A model generated the notes under the pieces. That model did not search any database. It saw only the letters and a program-made list of their open reading frames with translations, and was not told where the DNA came from. Source: Gnetum montanum (lineage: Eukaryota > Streptophyta > Gnetopsida > Gnetales > Gnetaceae). From it: a stretch of DNA of 64,000 nucleotides. Both the position numbers and the translations under genes were made by a program. This document shows, piece by piece, positions 1 to 10,944 of this stretch. The stretch is taken from positions 100,523-164,522 of the forward strand of contig MNCI01020439.1 in the NCBI GenBank assembly GCA_015680685.1. The letters are read 5' to 3'. How positions within the stretch are numbered: position 1 is the stretch's first letter; each line of letters begins with the position of its first letter.

Positions 1-344
1 TCGTTGGCGGTCGCGTCCCAAACGGTCGCCAACACTAGTGAATGGCTTGATTAGTCTTGTCACGTGTGCTGTAAACAACATCTCACCTTGCTGCTTATGA
101 TGAAGTGCATTCTTGTACGAACACCTCTGAGTGTCATCCTACAAACAAAACTCCAAGAAGACAAGAAAACCATGAGTGAGTAAGCAAGCTTAAACTTAAA
201 TAGCTGCTGACGGATGAAACAAAGGACCAGATGAGATTTCAGGCATTGTATATGAATGGTAGCAATGTTGTTAGGATCGGCTGATGGCGAGCGATGCAGC
301 GATTTTGATGAAGTTGGGGTGCAACCACCGATTGAGGAACCAGA

Positions 345-705
345 GATGAAATTGCCAGTTTATAGTCTTAGCGGACTATCATGGGTTAGTTTTATGTCAT
401 GACCCATTGGACATTTTTCGTTTAGCGTCATGGCAGATGGTGCATTACCAGTTTCTAGTCTTAGAGGACCGTGAAGAGGAAAATTGATTTATAGTCTTAG
501 CGGACTCTGGTGAATGCAACTGTGGCAGTTTACTATCGTGTCGGACGGGTGCTAGTTTATTGTCTTTGCGGACACTCTATGATATTATTTTATCGTCATG
601 ATGCCAGGATGAGCTGTGGTATCAGTTTTAAGTCATGATGCCAAGATTGTTCTATGGTATTAGTTTACCATCATGATTCCAGGATGAGCACGTACCTGAG
701 CCTAT
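345..705 (-). repeat. Hairpin-repeat array downstream of element A integrase
   Basis: Units of roughly 20-50 nt each carry an AGTTTA-type linker and a small inverted repeat, for example GTCTTAGCGGAC, where GTC can pair with GAC. The array lies just past the pol stop, as do equivalent arrays in B, C, D and E. It is non-coding. Positions 1-344 resemble B 19860-20165 and are 3' untranslated sequence without recognisable genes. Confidence 0.7.
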
Positions 706-707
706 AC

Positions 708-2668
708 TCAAATGTGGAACGGTTTTAAGAATGAGTGAGTGGTTGGATTTGCAAGCTCATTCCCTTCTATATTAGCTAACTTGAATGCTCTGTTGTCATA
801 TGCTTTGGTGACCAAGTAAGGCCCTTCCCAGTTGGCTGAGAATTTGTCCAGGTGTTCCTGAATGGCCTTAAGTACAAGGTCTCCTTCCTTGATAGGACGC
901 TTATGAATGTCATGTCGATGGCATTGTCATTGTCATTTTTGGTACCATTCAATCTGATCGAGTACACGTATGCATTCCTCCTCCACTAAGTCTAGGTCAA
1001 TGATGCGTAGATCATTATTTTTTCCTTCGTCGAGGAGTCCGAAAAGTGTGATCCTTAAAGATGGTACCTATAATTCCAAGGGAAAAATAGCTTCTGAACC
1101 ATAAACTAGGCTATATGACATTTTACTTGTTGGAGTCCGATGCGTAGTGCGATATGCCCATAGTGCGTATACCAGCTGCTCATGCCATCTTTTCTTGCTT
1201 TGGGTAAGAATCCTTTTGAGTACTGTAATGATGGTTTTATTTGTGGCCTCTGCTTGCCCATTTCTCTGAGGGTAGTAAGGGGATGAAAATGAGTTTCTGA
1301 TTCCCAGGCTTTCACAGAAATTTTTGGTTTCGGCACTGCTGAATGGTGGCCCGTTATCAGTGATGATGGTCATGGGGATGCCAAAACGGGTCACAATGTT
1401 TTCAAGAATGAAGTTGCATACGTGGTTAGATGTGGTTTAGGTTTTAGGGGAACAGCTTCTACCCACTTCGTGAAATACTCTGTCGTAGTTATGATGAAGC
1501 TATGCCCTACAGAAGATGAGGGTGTTATTGATCCGATAAGGTCCAACCCCCACTTTTGAAAGGGTCATGTGATTTGTGCCGTCTGCAACTCATTTGGTGG
1601 GACATGGATCAGATTACTATGTCTTTGATAGGTACTACATGTCTTAGCCTAGGAGAGACAGTCATACTCCATATGTGGCCAATAATAGCCTAAGCGTCTT
1701 ATTTTCGTTGCCATTGCTTTAGGTGCTATATGTCCTCCGCATAGTCCGTCATGTACTTGCTCAATGATGGTTTGGGCATCAGTGCTAATAACGCATGTTA
1801 GCAGTATGCCTTTGTAGGATCGACGATACAATGTATCTCCTACCAGTGCATATTGTCGAGAACGCTTTCGTATTGCATCCTTTTGTGCATTCATTAGATG
1901 TCGTGGTGTTTCACCACGTACAAGGTACTCTTTTATGTCATCATACCATTCTATCGCGTGTGTTGTACTAATGGATGCAATTGGTAATGTATCAAGAGCA
2001 TCGGTTATGGGTTTGGCACAACTAATTATGAAGCTTGGCAATGTATGGAACATGTCAAGTGATATGTTTAGTGCTAGGGTGGCTAGTGCATCTGCGATGG
2101 TATTATCATTTCTGGAGACATGTTGCACGTCTATGTTTTCGAATTACCTTAGTAAGTGTTTGGCTAAGTCACAATATTGTTGTAAATGTTGCGCTTTGCA
2201 TGCATAAATATCTATGACTTGATTCAAAACCAGTTGTGAGTCTCCCCTGACCACAAGTCGTGTGATGTCTGAAGCTAGTGCTACCGTAAGACCTCTAAGG
2301 AGACCTTCGTATTTTGCTATGTTGTTGGTGCAGTGAAAGTTGAAACGATAGGCAAAGGATCTGATCTCCCTAGAGGGATAGGTGATGACGGCGGCAACAC
2401 TTCCCCCTCGAGAGGTGCATGCTCCATCAAAGTTCAAAATAGCATCGTACTCATCGGGTACTATGTCTATTACACTCACATTTTCATCATGGAACTCTGG
2501 CTCTATCGTTTCTTGATCATGCATTGGTGACGTAGTCATTTGATTTGCTATGGCTTGACCCTTAACTGATGATTGCGCTATGTAGTATAGGTCTAACTCA
2601 GCTATCATGGCTTTCCAATGGGCTATTCTACTTGACTCATAAATGTTTCCTGTGATAGCTCTACGCAC
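708..2668 (-). pseudogene. Element A second RNase H and integrase (3' part of pol)
   Basis: The first open segment (2144-2668) ends the RNase H and carries the second RNase H typical of Tat elements: a LNFDGACTS motif near residue 80, the acidic NIAKYEGLL block and RGDSQLVLNQ. The next (1649-2128) links this domain to the integrase and has the HHCC zinc-binding region (GLCGGH onward). The catalytic core at 1068-1394 shows TDNGPPF and SSPYYPQRNGQAE, which supply the second Asp and the Glu of the DDE triad. The C-terminal domain (708 to about 900) has the gypsy pattern GDLVLK...NWEGPY...LKPFH and ends at a TGA at 708-710. No chromodomain follows. Several stops and frame changes separate the segments, so it is a non-functional copy. 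Confidence 0.85.
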
Positions 2669-2689
2669 ATTATCCTTGCAGATTACGTT

Positions 2690-4241
2690 GACTTGGTTAT
2701 GGAAGAGATAATGTCACCATTTCTTTAAGGAAAAGGTAAGAGCTAAACATGACATATCCACCTCGTTATACTTTTTCTCATGGGCTAATAATGCATGGCT
2801 TAAGTAATAGACAGGGACTTCGGTCCCATCATCTTGCTTCTAGCAAAGCATGGATGCGATTGACGAGTCCGAAGTGGCAAGGTAGATGTAAAACGGTTTA
2901 TCATTTTGAGGTGGATAAACTGTGGCTAGTTGAACAAGTGCAGTTTTAATATTGTCAAATGCTTCCTGGCACTATGGAGTCCATTCAAAATGGGCGTTCT
3001 TACATAGCAAGTAGTTCATAGGTTTCAACTTGTCTGTTAGTTTTTCTATGAAACGCCTGATAAAATGTAATCTACCTTGTAGACCTCGGAGTTTGGTAAG
3101 GTTGCTAGGTGGTTTTAAGTTTGTTATGGCCTTAACTTTATCGGGGTCTACTCGTATCCCTACTTTTGAGGCTATGAATCCAAGCATTTTTCCTATTTTG
3201 ACTCTGAAGACACATTTCTTTGGGTTAAGTCTCAGCTCATATTTTAAACAACGCTTTAGTACCAAGTCAAGATCTTGTACGTGTTGTTCCGATGTCTTTG
3301 ATTTAACAACAATATCATTCACATAGTCATTGAGCGAGTGCAGCATGTAATCGCTAAAAATGAATGTCATCGTCCTTTGATATGTGGCCCCAGCATTCTT
3401 GAGATCGAAGGGCATCATTGTATAACAAAAGGTTTCCCATGGTGTCATAAAGGTAGTCCGGAGCTGATGCTTCGGGTTAATGCGTATCTGGTTGTATCCT
3501 GAGAAGCCATCCATAAAAGATAATAGGGCATGCCCAGTGGTTGAGTCAACAAGTTGATCGATGCTGGGTAGGGGAAAATCATCTTTTATGTTTGCAACAT
3601 TAAGATCTCGGAAGTCAATGCATAAGCGAATGCTTCCGTTCTTTTTTGGGACAATGACCATGTTGGATACCCAATCGACGTAATCGATAGCCCGAATGAA
3701 ACCTACCTGATAAATTTTGGTGATCTCATTATGAACTGCCAATGCTACATCAGGTTTAACCTTTCACTAGCTTCAATTTTGGATCAAGGATAATGTTGTG
3801 TTGGACGATTCTAGGATCTAACCCAGGCATGTCCGTGTATGACCAAGAGAATGCTTTTATGTTGTCTCGAAGCACATCTTCTATGTATTTGGCCAGTTGA
3901 TGTGGAAATAGTGTACTTAATTTTAATATTTTGGTTTCACCATCAGGCATAACGATGGGGGTTTCAGTCAACGGGTCTTCAGTGACACTATTAGCTTCTA
4001 TGTCAAGAGACTTTGTCATACTTTTGTATTTATCTAGCGTTTGTTGTGTTGAGGCTACGAGTGTGTCTTCCGTTGATGTACTTAAGATGATGGAGTTCAT
4101 GTTGATTTCTCTTGTGATTTTTCCATAAGGTCCATCAATGATCAAGGGTGTGGATAAACTCCGACAATCCATCGGGCTTGCTTCAGCCAATAAAAAGAGG
4201 GCAGAATGAGCTAATAGGTGTTGTTTCATGTTTCTTGGCAA
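2690..4241 (-). pseudogene. Element A reverse transcriptase and RNase H (5' part of pol)
   Basis: The segment at 3756-4241 is the region ahead of the RT core, with the family motif AFSWSYTDMPGLDPR. The RT core lies at 2972-3742: VPKKNGSIRLCIDFRDLN, LPSIDQLV, SFMDGFSGYNQI and the MPFDLKNAGATYQR block. The catalytic box reads YVNDI where relatives B, C and E have YVDDI, so one metal-binding Asp is replaced by Asn. RNase H continues to about 2690 but is broken by stops. A frame change separates the N-terminal segment from the RT core near 3745. The gene starts just left of a hairpin array rather than directly after the protease, because the antisense gene lies between them. Confidence 0.87.
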
Positions 4242-4284
4242 CGGAAATCATGTGTACATGCATGATGGTCTTTTATCATCGCAC

Positions 4285-4565
4285 CGGGATGCATGGAAGT
4301 TTAAGGCCTTACCGTGCCATGTGTGGAAGTTTAAGGCCTTACTGGGCCACGTGTGGGCTGTATGTGGCAGTTTAAGGCCTTACCGGGCCAAATGTGGCAG
4401 TTTAAGGCCGTACCGGGCTGCATGTGGGTTGTATGTAGCAGTTTAAGGCCTTATCGGGCCTAATGTTGTAGTTTAAGGCAGTACTGAGCCATGTGTGGGC
4501 TGTATGTGGCAATTTAAGGCCTTACCGGGCCGAATGTGGCAATTTAAGGCCATACCGGACTAAAT
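4285..4565 (-). repeat. Hairpin-repeat array between RT and the antisense gene promoter (element A)
   Basis: About ten units of the type AGTTTAAGGCCTTACCGGGCC-like sequence, each with GGCC that can pair with a downstream GGCC. Short open frames across it are translations of the repeat. Element B has the corresponding array at 24165-24345. Confidence 0.72.
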
Positions 4566-4785
4566 GTTCATCGTATAATTTACATAGGAGAGTTTGCGCT
4601 AGAATGTTCAATGTGTGCATCCGAAGTTGGTTTATGTGGGAATTAGCATATGGTAGTGTTCATTTTGTGTTATATATTTTTTTGTATTTTTTATTTTAAA
4701 TAACTTTTAATTAAAATAGATAAAATAATAAAAATATTTCAATGAAATCAAAGGCGAAGGTGGTGGCGGCGCGGTCGACTCAGTG

Positions 4786-4796
4786 CTATATATAGC
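4786..4796 (+). promoter_or_regulatory. Probable TATA box of antisense gene, copy A
   Basis: CTATATATAGC stands 305 nt upstream of the ATG at 5101, on the strand of the antisense gene. Element B has CTATAAAAAGG at the matching place. The following leader (about 4840-5100) is packed with GCGTAA words. Confidence 0.5.
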
Positions 4797-4844
4797 ATAG
4801 GGGCATTATTTGGAGGCACCGTGAACTGGAAGGAAAATCGAGTG

Positions 4845-5860
4845 TGAGTGTAAACCTTCAGCGTAAGCGTAAACCACCAAACCTAGTGTAAACGTAGAGG
4901 CTCGAACCCTAGCGTAAGTGTAGAGACCCAAACCCTAGCGTAAGCGTGAGCGTAGAGGCTTAAACTTACCACAAGCATGAGCGTAGAGGCCCCAACTCAG
5001 CATGAGCGTAGAGGCTCAGACTCAGCGTACATGATTCAGTTTGGCGTGCTGTTTTGATCCCCAACGTAAACCTGTGAATCTCAGTGTAGAGAACGCCAAA
5101 ATGGGCATGGGCAAGGAGGTAGAAGGCCAGGGGAGGAAGGGGCCTGACTTAACTTTCGCAGAGGAAAGCGAGGCCATGTTGCAGTGTCTGCCTAGGCCAA
5201 GGGTTCCATCATGGCCTGGATTGTCACACAAGTAGGCTCTAATCCTACCTCTTAATTTTTCTCATCTATACTTGTTGTCTGGCGTACACAGTTTTTGTAG
5301 CGTAGAGGGCCTATATGCTGAGCGTAGGTCCGCAGCGTAGAGGGTCTCTATAGCATACAACGTAAATGGTTTTAATTGTACATAGCATAAAACTGTTTTG
5401 TCAGTACATAGCGTAAATGATTTCTACGGCGTATACCATAGACGGTTTTCATGGCATGTGGCGTAAACTATTTTTATAGCATATACGCTTAGCGTAAATA
5501 GTTTTGTCTTTTTAGATAGTGTACAGCATAGACCTATTTTCATAGCATATACGCTGGTAATTTTTACAGCGTATACAATGAGCGTAAACAGTTTTCACAG
5601 TGTATACGCTGATGATTTTTACAGCGTGTGGCGCAAACTATTTTTATAGTGTATACGCTTAGCATAAAAAGTTTTGTCTTTTCAGACAGTGTACAGCATA
5701 GACCTATTTTCATAGCATATACACTGGTAGTTTTTACAGCGTATACGCTGAGCATAAACGGTTTTCACAGCGTATACACTGATTGTTTTTACAGCGTGTG
5801 GTGCAAATTGTTTTTATAGCGTATATGCTTAGCGTAAACAGTTTTCAATTTTTTTCAAAG
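4845..5860. repeat. GCGTA / GCGTATACGC word cluster over 5' UTR and intron 1 of antisense gene A
   Basis: Dozens of copies of AGCGTAAA, AGCGTATA and the palindrome GCGTATACGC or decayed forms occur at irregular 15-40 nt spacing, interrupted only by exon 1 (5101-5231). The same words fill B 24540-25620, the leaders of A and B, and their LTRs. Confidence 0.65.
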
Positions 5861-8800
5861 TGTTGGCCTACAACATGGAATTTTGTTGTTTTATCTCCTT
5901 TTCATGTATGGCTGATTTATCGTGGCATTTTTGTTACTTCCAGGGATCCTGAACCTTTCCTCCTGGTAGTTGAGCTAGTTGGAGTACTGGCATGGTTTGG
6001 CCCCCTTGAAGCCGATAAACCTACCCCTGATCTGACTATTGACAACAATGGGGTATGGTTCAGGGAAGGGGTGTGTGAATTCCTTACCTAAATCCTAGAC
6101 AAATTTAAGGTGGTGGTCTGGTCACATCTAAGCAAACACGTGGCATGGAGTGTGCTTGAGGCTATGTTCCTGGGAGCTTCGGAGGGCATCATGGTCTTCA
6201 TGGAGGACATTAATGAGGCGCCTCTTGTGATCGAGGACGGTCCCTCGGGCGGGCTCATATCTACTTGCCCGTTAGTGCGCGTGTGGGACCTATTGCCACG
6301 AGGGTGTGATTATCTCAACAACACCTTATTTCTGGCTACATGTGCACACATGTTATTTCAGAACCCTCCTAGCATGGTGTATCGGGTAGAGAGGTAAGAT
6401 CATTTAGTTTTTCATTTATGTGTTTTGATCATTTGGCATTTGCTTCTGTTTTGACGATCGTTCTTTTGTAGGCCCCAAGTTAACCAAGATGTGACATGCG
6501 TTGATGATGATGGGCTTGCCCTGGCTCATATTGCTCTAGAGACCTTTATGATGGGTCCCACCCTTCGCGGAGCTGTGTTAGCTCAAACCAAGGGTGATAT
6601 TGTCCATTTCCATAAATGATTTTCTAGAGCGTTTGCATAGTGCACGGCTCGTGGATGGCTGCATGGGGATTGGTTGCATACTGGACCAGTTTTCCCTCAT
6701 GATGCGTACTTGACTTCTAGCACCTCTAAGTCCACAACTGAAGGTAAGTGAAAATATTTTCTAGATGCCTTAGTGTGTTTGTCCGACTGCTGGTGGTCAT
6801 ACAGATGTGATGGTTTCAAATTGTATCTACAGTTGATGTCCCTCCTAGCAGAGACCCTATCACGACAGGACGAACTGAGAGTACCCTGTCGATGAAGTTC
6901 AGGGAGATCAGCAAGGCACAAAAATGGTTGCGCACCCATGCCCCACCATCCATTATTTATTGTTTAGATGATGTCGGCCTTATGGAGCTCTTTACAACCC
7001 CGAGCCCTGATGTGTCAATAGATGAAATGATCGGGATTGTTGATTCATTCGACAAGTCCATCTCCTACTACAGCACCCGTATTAAGGGTGTCAAGATAGT
7101 CTTCCATCTATCAGCCGAATTCTTTTCAGACCTCTTTGGTGTACCGGCGGATGGCATAAATGTAATTTTGGATAGGGCTCAGAAAGAGCTTCATATGCTA
7201 CATGAACTAGAGGACTGGTTAGATATTGTCAAGGGTGCCAAGGGATTCCCTATGTAGGGGAAGTCAAAGGTTGATGAAGTTAATGAATTATATACCCTGT
7301 TTAGGGCATGGGTATTCCCTAAATCCTTGTCCCAGGTGAGGAGTCTTGGTGCTGAAGCTATGCGCATCATACGAACCGTCTTAGAAACTGGGATGTGTTA
7401 TAACTGGGCTCAATTTTTTTTGTCGGGCCTTCATAAGGAGATAGTGTAATTTCACTTAAACGTTGAGGTGCAGTCTCATTTTACGTTTGCATTCTTTGTT
7501 GGCTATCTTCATCGCTTGGCCAAGTTTCTAGTGGTTCACGTGGACAATAAATATATCTTACGAGATCGTACTCAGTTATCTCGTCCGTGGATCAACCATT
7601 TGTTCGAGACAGCTGAGTCCCAAGATGCGCCTGAGGGGATTGATGAATCTGTGTCCATCACGACAGGAGGGTCATCTGGTACCTCAATCCACACACATGA
7701 AAGTGTGGGATTGGAGCTAGACAATGTACCCTACACTACACAGAGAGCTGAACGGGTCATCAAAGAAATCATCGGGAAGGCCAAGTCGAAGCTCCTAAAG
7801 CGTGAACTCTCAATAGAGGTGGCCTCAAATGTGGAAGAACCAAAGGTGAAGCGAATATGGTTCAAAATGCCTATTCAAGGTAAGTAAGTTTGGGGGCACT
7901 TATTGCATTATCCTTTTTGTCTTATTCATAATTTTCATTTTGACCACTTACATGCAACTAATGCCTTCAGACTTGACTCGTGAAGTGAGGAGACAGGAGT
8001 TAGAGACCATCATCGAGGAGGAGGAGGCTACAATGGAGTTGAGAATCGAGGAGGAAGAGGTGGACAAAGATCAAGCGGAACGAACAAAAGAGCTGGGAGA
8101 AGACACCATGGAGACGAAATTGGTGGATGATCAGGGTGGTGTTGATGAAATGTTCAGTAGCTTCCTTAAAGGAAGATTGGACCTAGGCGAGCCTCCAAAC
8201 CTGGAAGGGGTCAGAGGAGATGGTATGTTTCCTTTTGTTTTATTTTGTTTCTTTGTGAATCGTTGTCTCCCATGGTATTTTACTTTTATGTTTTTATCCC
8301 TTCCAGATGAAGATAGGATAATTCCTACAATGCAGTTGGAGGTGCCCATGAAGGTGGTTCTCCCTAAAATGCCCCCTGAGGCTAGTCCACCTCGTACTCG
8401 TAGACCATTTTCTTGGATAGAGATGCTAAGTAAAATGGATTTCATGACCGGCATCGTCAACGAGGTGGTTGAACATATTCAGGAAGCCCACCCTGAGATA
8501 GGTACAAATTTTTCAAGTCTTTTGCAGCTTTAGAGTTTCACATTCCTTTTTTGTTGTCTAATTTTTAATGCCTATTCTTTTTGTGTGCGTAGGTGCCAAG
8601 CTGAAGTGGGATCCATCTAAGACCGTTAGCATTGAAAGTTTGCCTACACTACCCCCAGAACTTGAACAGGTACCCAGGCCGGTCTAGGAGGAGGTGGCGG
8701 AAGGTGTTGTCCATAACGCTAAATCGCTCTGGACCTATAGTATTCCATCAAATAGTTATGGTTGCAAATCCAAGAAAAGGAGCAAGAAGTTTCTAAGTTA

Positions 8801-9572
8801 TCAGTTGAGCGTGATGATCTCAAGGCTTGCTATGAGTTTGCCTCAGCCAGACTAATAGGCGATCGTTCTTGGCGAACCTCTAAGATTACTTATACTAGGT
8901 ATTGGAACCTACTCAACCGCCATGCGTCACTAACACAGAAACTAGCAGAACGTAAGGCCCAGGTAGACCTACTGAACCTCAAGTGCTAGGACTGGAAGGT
9001 TTCACTTCCAAGGTGCGTAAGTGGGGTCAGGATGAGAAGAACCACAAGCACCATTACAAAAAATCATTGAAAGAAGTATCTATTGAAATGCGTCAGCTTG
9101 AAATGTTTGTGGAGGATCTGGGTCTACGCTCTATGTTTGATACCTTTGCTCAGAATACAACTGTTGAGATGGAATCGCCTACACGGGTAATTACAACCGC
9201 TTCTGGGGAGGTTTCTGTGGGTGAATTCCCTTTAAAGCGTCCTACCTAGTCGGCTGTTGATAAGGGGAAGGCTTTGGCAAACATCGATCTAGGCCTTGAT
9301 GGGACTGATTGGGCAAGCGTCTCAGAGGAGGAAATCCTTCGTCGGTTGGAATTTGGTTTAGGGAGATCTCCTACGGTAAGCATTTTGTTATCATGAAATT
9401 TTTTCACTGAATAATGTTTGAAAGTTTTTTCTTTTGTTCTTATGTTGATTTTTTCTTTTGCATTTGATAATGTCAAGATGACGATGATGTTCAAGAAGCT
9501 GGCCCTAGTAGAGTAGGGACCCATGATGCCAGCAGGTCCAAAGGGGACGATCTTCCTATCCCTGATGTTTGA
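5101..9572 (+). pseudogene. Antisense gene of element A: eight-exon gene with FCP1/NIF-like HAD domain
   Basis: This gene runs against the element. Exons inferred by comparison with copies B and C and by GT-AG sites: 5101-5231, 5944-6393, 6472-6743, 6833-7879, 7971-8222, 8307-8501, 8593-9375, 9478-9572. Exon 2 resembles plant FCP1/NLI-interacting-factor phosphatases: a hydrophobic strand VVELVGVLAW at the nucleophile position, WFREGVCEFL, and VVVWSHLSKHV matching the second HAD motif. The catalytic Asp pair is replaced (E-L-V for D-x-D), so activity is unlikely. Exons 3-4 encode a helical region with an LFGVPADG motif; exon 5 a glutamate-rich linker; exon 7 a lysine/glutamate-rich coiled coil; exon 8 a Gly/Asp tail. 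In-frame stops occur at 6089 and within exons 3, 4 and 7. The start at 5101 matches the MGKGKEVEG start of B. The exon structure is well supported; the family assignment is moderately sure. Confidence 0.72.
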
Positions 9573-9940
9573 TCTTTGCTTTGAAATTATTCTGACTCAA
9601 ATTTATACGTGAATTGTAAATTGAAAATTTTGAGTTGTATTGAACAGATGGATAAAATTAGTTAACTCTTGTAATTTTACATCATTACATGTATATATAT
9701 ATTTCTACATATATTTTTTTGTTGTGGATTTTGGGTTTAAATGTAAACACGACACGACAATGTAAAATGTTTTGGTTTGTTTTTGTAGTTTAAGTGTAGT
9801 GCACGAATGTAATTATAAGTAGGACTGTAATTATAAGTGAAAGATAATTGCAAAAATTGTTATTGACAACATGACAATGTAAGCATAAATTTAAACAATA
9901 AACTGGAATTTGGGAGAAAAACAACATGTAGATAGATGAT
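9573..9940. other. 3' flank of antisense gene A, AT-rich, no gene
   Basis: AT-rich sequence after the antisense gene stop, including an ATATATATATA run near 9690. It would hold the polyadenylation region of the antisense gene. B 29296-29545 is homologous. I see no coding capacity. Confidence 0.5.
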
Positions 9941-9944
9941 CTAG

Positions 9945-10325
9945 TTTAAAGCCATTTCGAGCCACTAGCACTAGTTTAAGGCCATCTCGGGCCGTACGCA
10001 CTAGTTTAAGGTCATTTTGGGCCATGCGTAAGCAAGAGAAGTTTCATGCACTAGTTTAAGGCCATTTCGGGCCGTACGCACTAGTTTAAGGCCATTTCGG
10101 GCCACATGTACTAGTTTAAGGCCATTTCTGGCCATGCGTGAATAAGGGAGGTTTCAAATAACACAGGTGGATTTCTCTTGGTAGACTGATCATTTCTGAT
10201 CGTGGCTAGTTTTATGTCATTGCGGACATGATAGTTTAACATCATTCTAGACTTGGAATGTAGTTTAATATCATTTCAGATTTATTTTTAGTTTAACGTC
10301 ATTTCGGACAGTTTGTTGTTTATTG
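9945..10325 (-). repeat. Hairpin-repeat array between protease and antisense gene (element A)
   Basis: Units such as AGTTTAAGGCCATTTCGGGC and AGTTTAACATCATTTCGGAC repeat here. Most can fold into a 3-4 bp stem with a 5-6 nt loop. Equivalent arrays lie at 29548-29815 (B) and 16795-17060 (C). Confidence 0.72.
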
Positions 10326-10334
10326 GTTTAGTAA

Positions 10335-10944
10335 TTTTTTGATTTTCCTCATTTTAACGTTAGGAGATGCGTTAGCGGGTATGATTCTATATTCAGCATC
10401 CCCTTCACTGATCATGTTGAATGGTAATTCAGCCCAAGGGATATCTGATGGAATAGTTCCTGCGTTGGTGTTTTCAGACGCTTTTGCATGTATTGTGATT
10501 TCTGTGTCAGTTGTAGTTTCTAAGTGAGGCTATGCATGTACGAATTTAGGCCCAGGTATTTCTATTTTAGGTGGATTTTCCTTTGTGCCTAAAAGATTAT
10601 CACCTACTGGTTGTTGTTCATTTTTATCGTCTTGTTTAGGCTCTTCGAGTTTAACCTCTGAGCCTTGATCTGTATCTATGTACGATGAGATGATGGGTGT
10701 AGTAGCCTCCCCATGTATAATGATTTCACCACCTTCGTAAGGCAGGTGAATCTCTTGTTGTATAGGGGAAGAGATTGCTTTTCAGTTGGGCTAGCCAGGG
10801 CCTTCCCAATATTAGGTTGAACCCTGGCATTTCATCAATTACCACAAATTCGACAGATGTAGGGAGTTGATCCCCTGCTATGAAGTCTAAAGTCATGGTT
10901 CCTTTGACTATTATGCGCGATCCGCTGAACGATTTCAAACACGT
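10335..10944 (-). pseudogene. Element A protease, C-terminal part
   Basis: The open segment 10726-10938 reads FSGSRIIVKGTMTLDFIAG, then EMPGFNLILGRPWL, the conserved second half of a Ty3/gypsy-type aspartic protease. The polyprotein continues to about 10340 and ends in a lysine-rich KIKKLL-like stretch as in B. Element C cut the gene at 10944; the N-terminal half, including the active-site Asp region, continues at 46176 and beyond on the far side of C. Confidence 0.8.
10940..10944. repeat. Target-site duplication of element C, left copy (CACGT)
   Basis: CACGT directly precedes the C LTR. The right copy at 46176-46180 is CATGT. The single difference is C to T at a CpG, as expected from deamination of methylated cytosine. 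Confidence 0.75.

Larger units (their letters stand above)
1..10944 (-). mobile_element. Element A, left part (Tat-lineage Ty3/gypsy retrotransposon, 3' half)
   Basis: This is the downstream half of a minus-strand LTR retrotransposon. Read from right to left it holds the end of the protease, a hairpin array, the antisense gene (plus strand), a second hairpin array, RT, two RNase H domains, integrase and a third hairpin array. The 3' LTR is not in the window: by comparison with element B it should begin several hundred bases left of position 1. The element was cut at 10944 by insertion of element C and resumes at 46176. Confidence 0.85.

Noticed and set aside
708-900. Integrase chromodomain
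   Set aside because: The pol ends shortly after the GPY-type module in A to E; no chromodomain sequence follows.
1935-2207. Plus-strand open frames across pol of A and the matching one in B (21688-22191)
   Set aside because: They are shadows of the integrase and RNase H frames on the minus strand.
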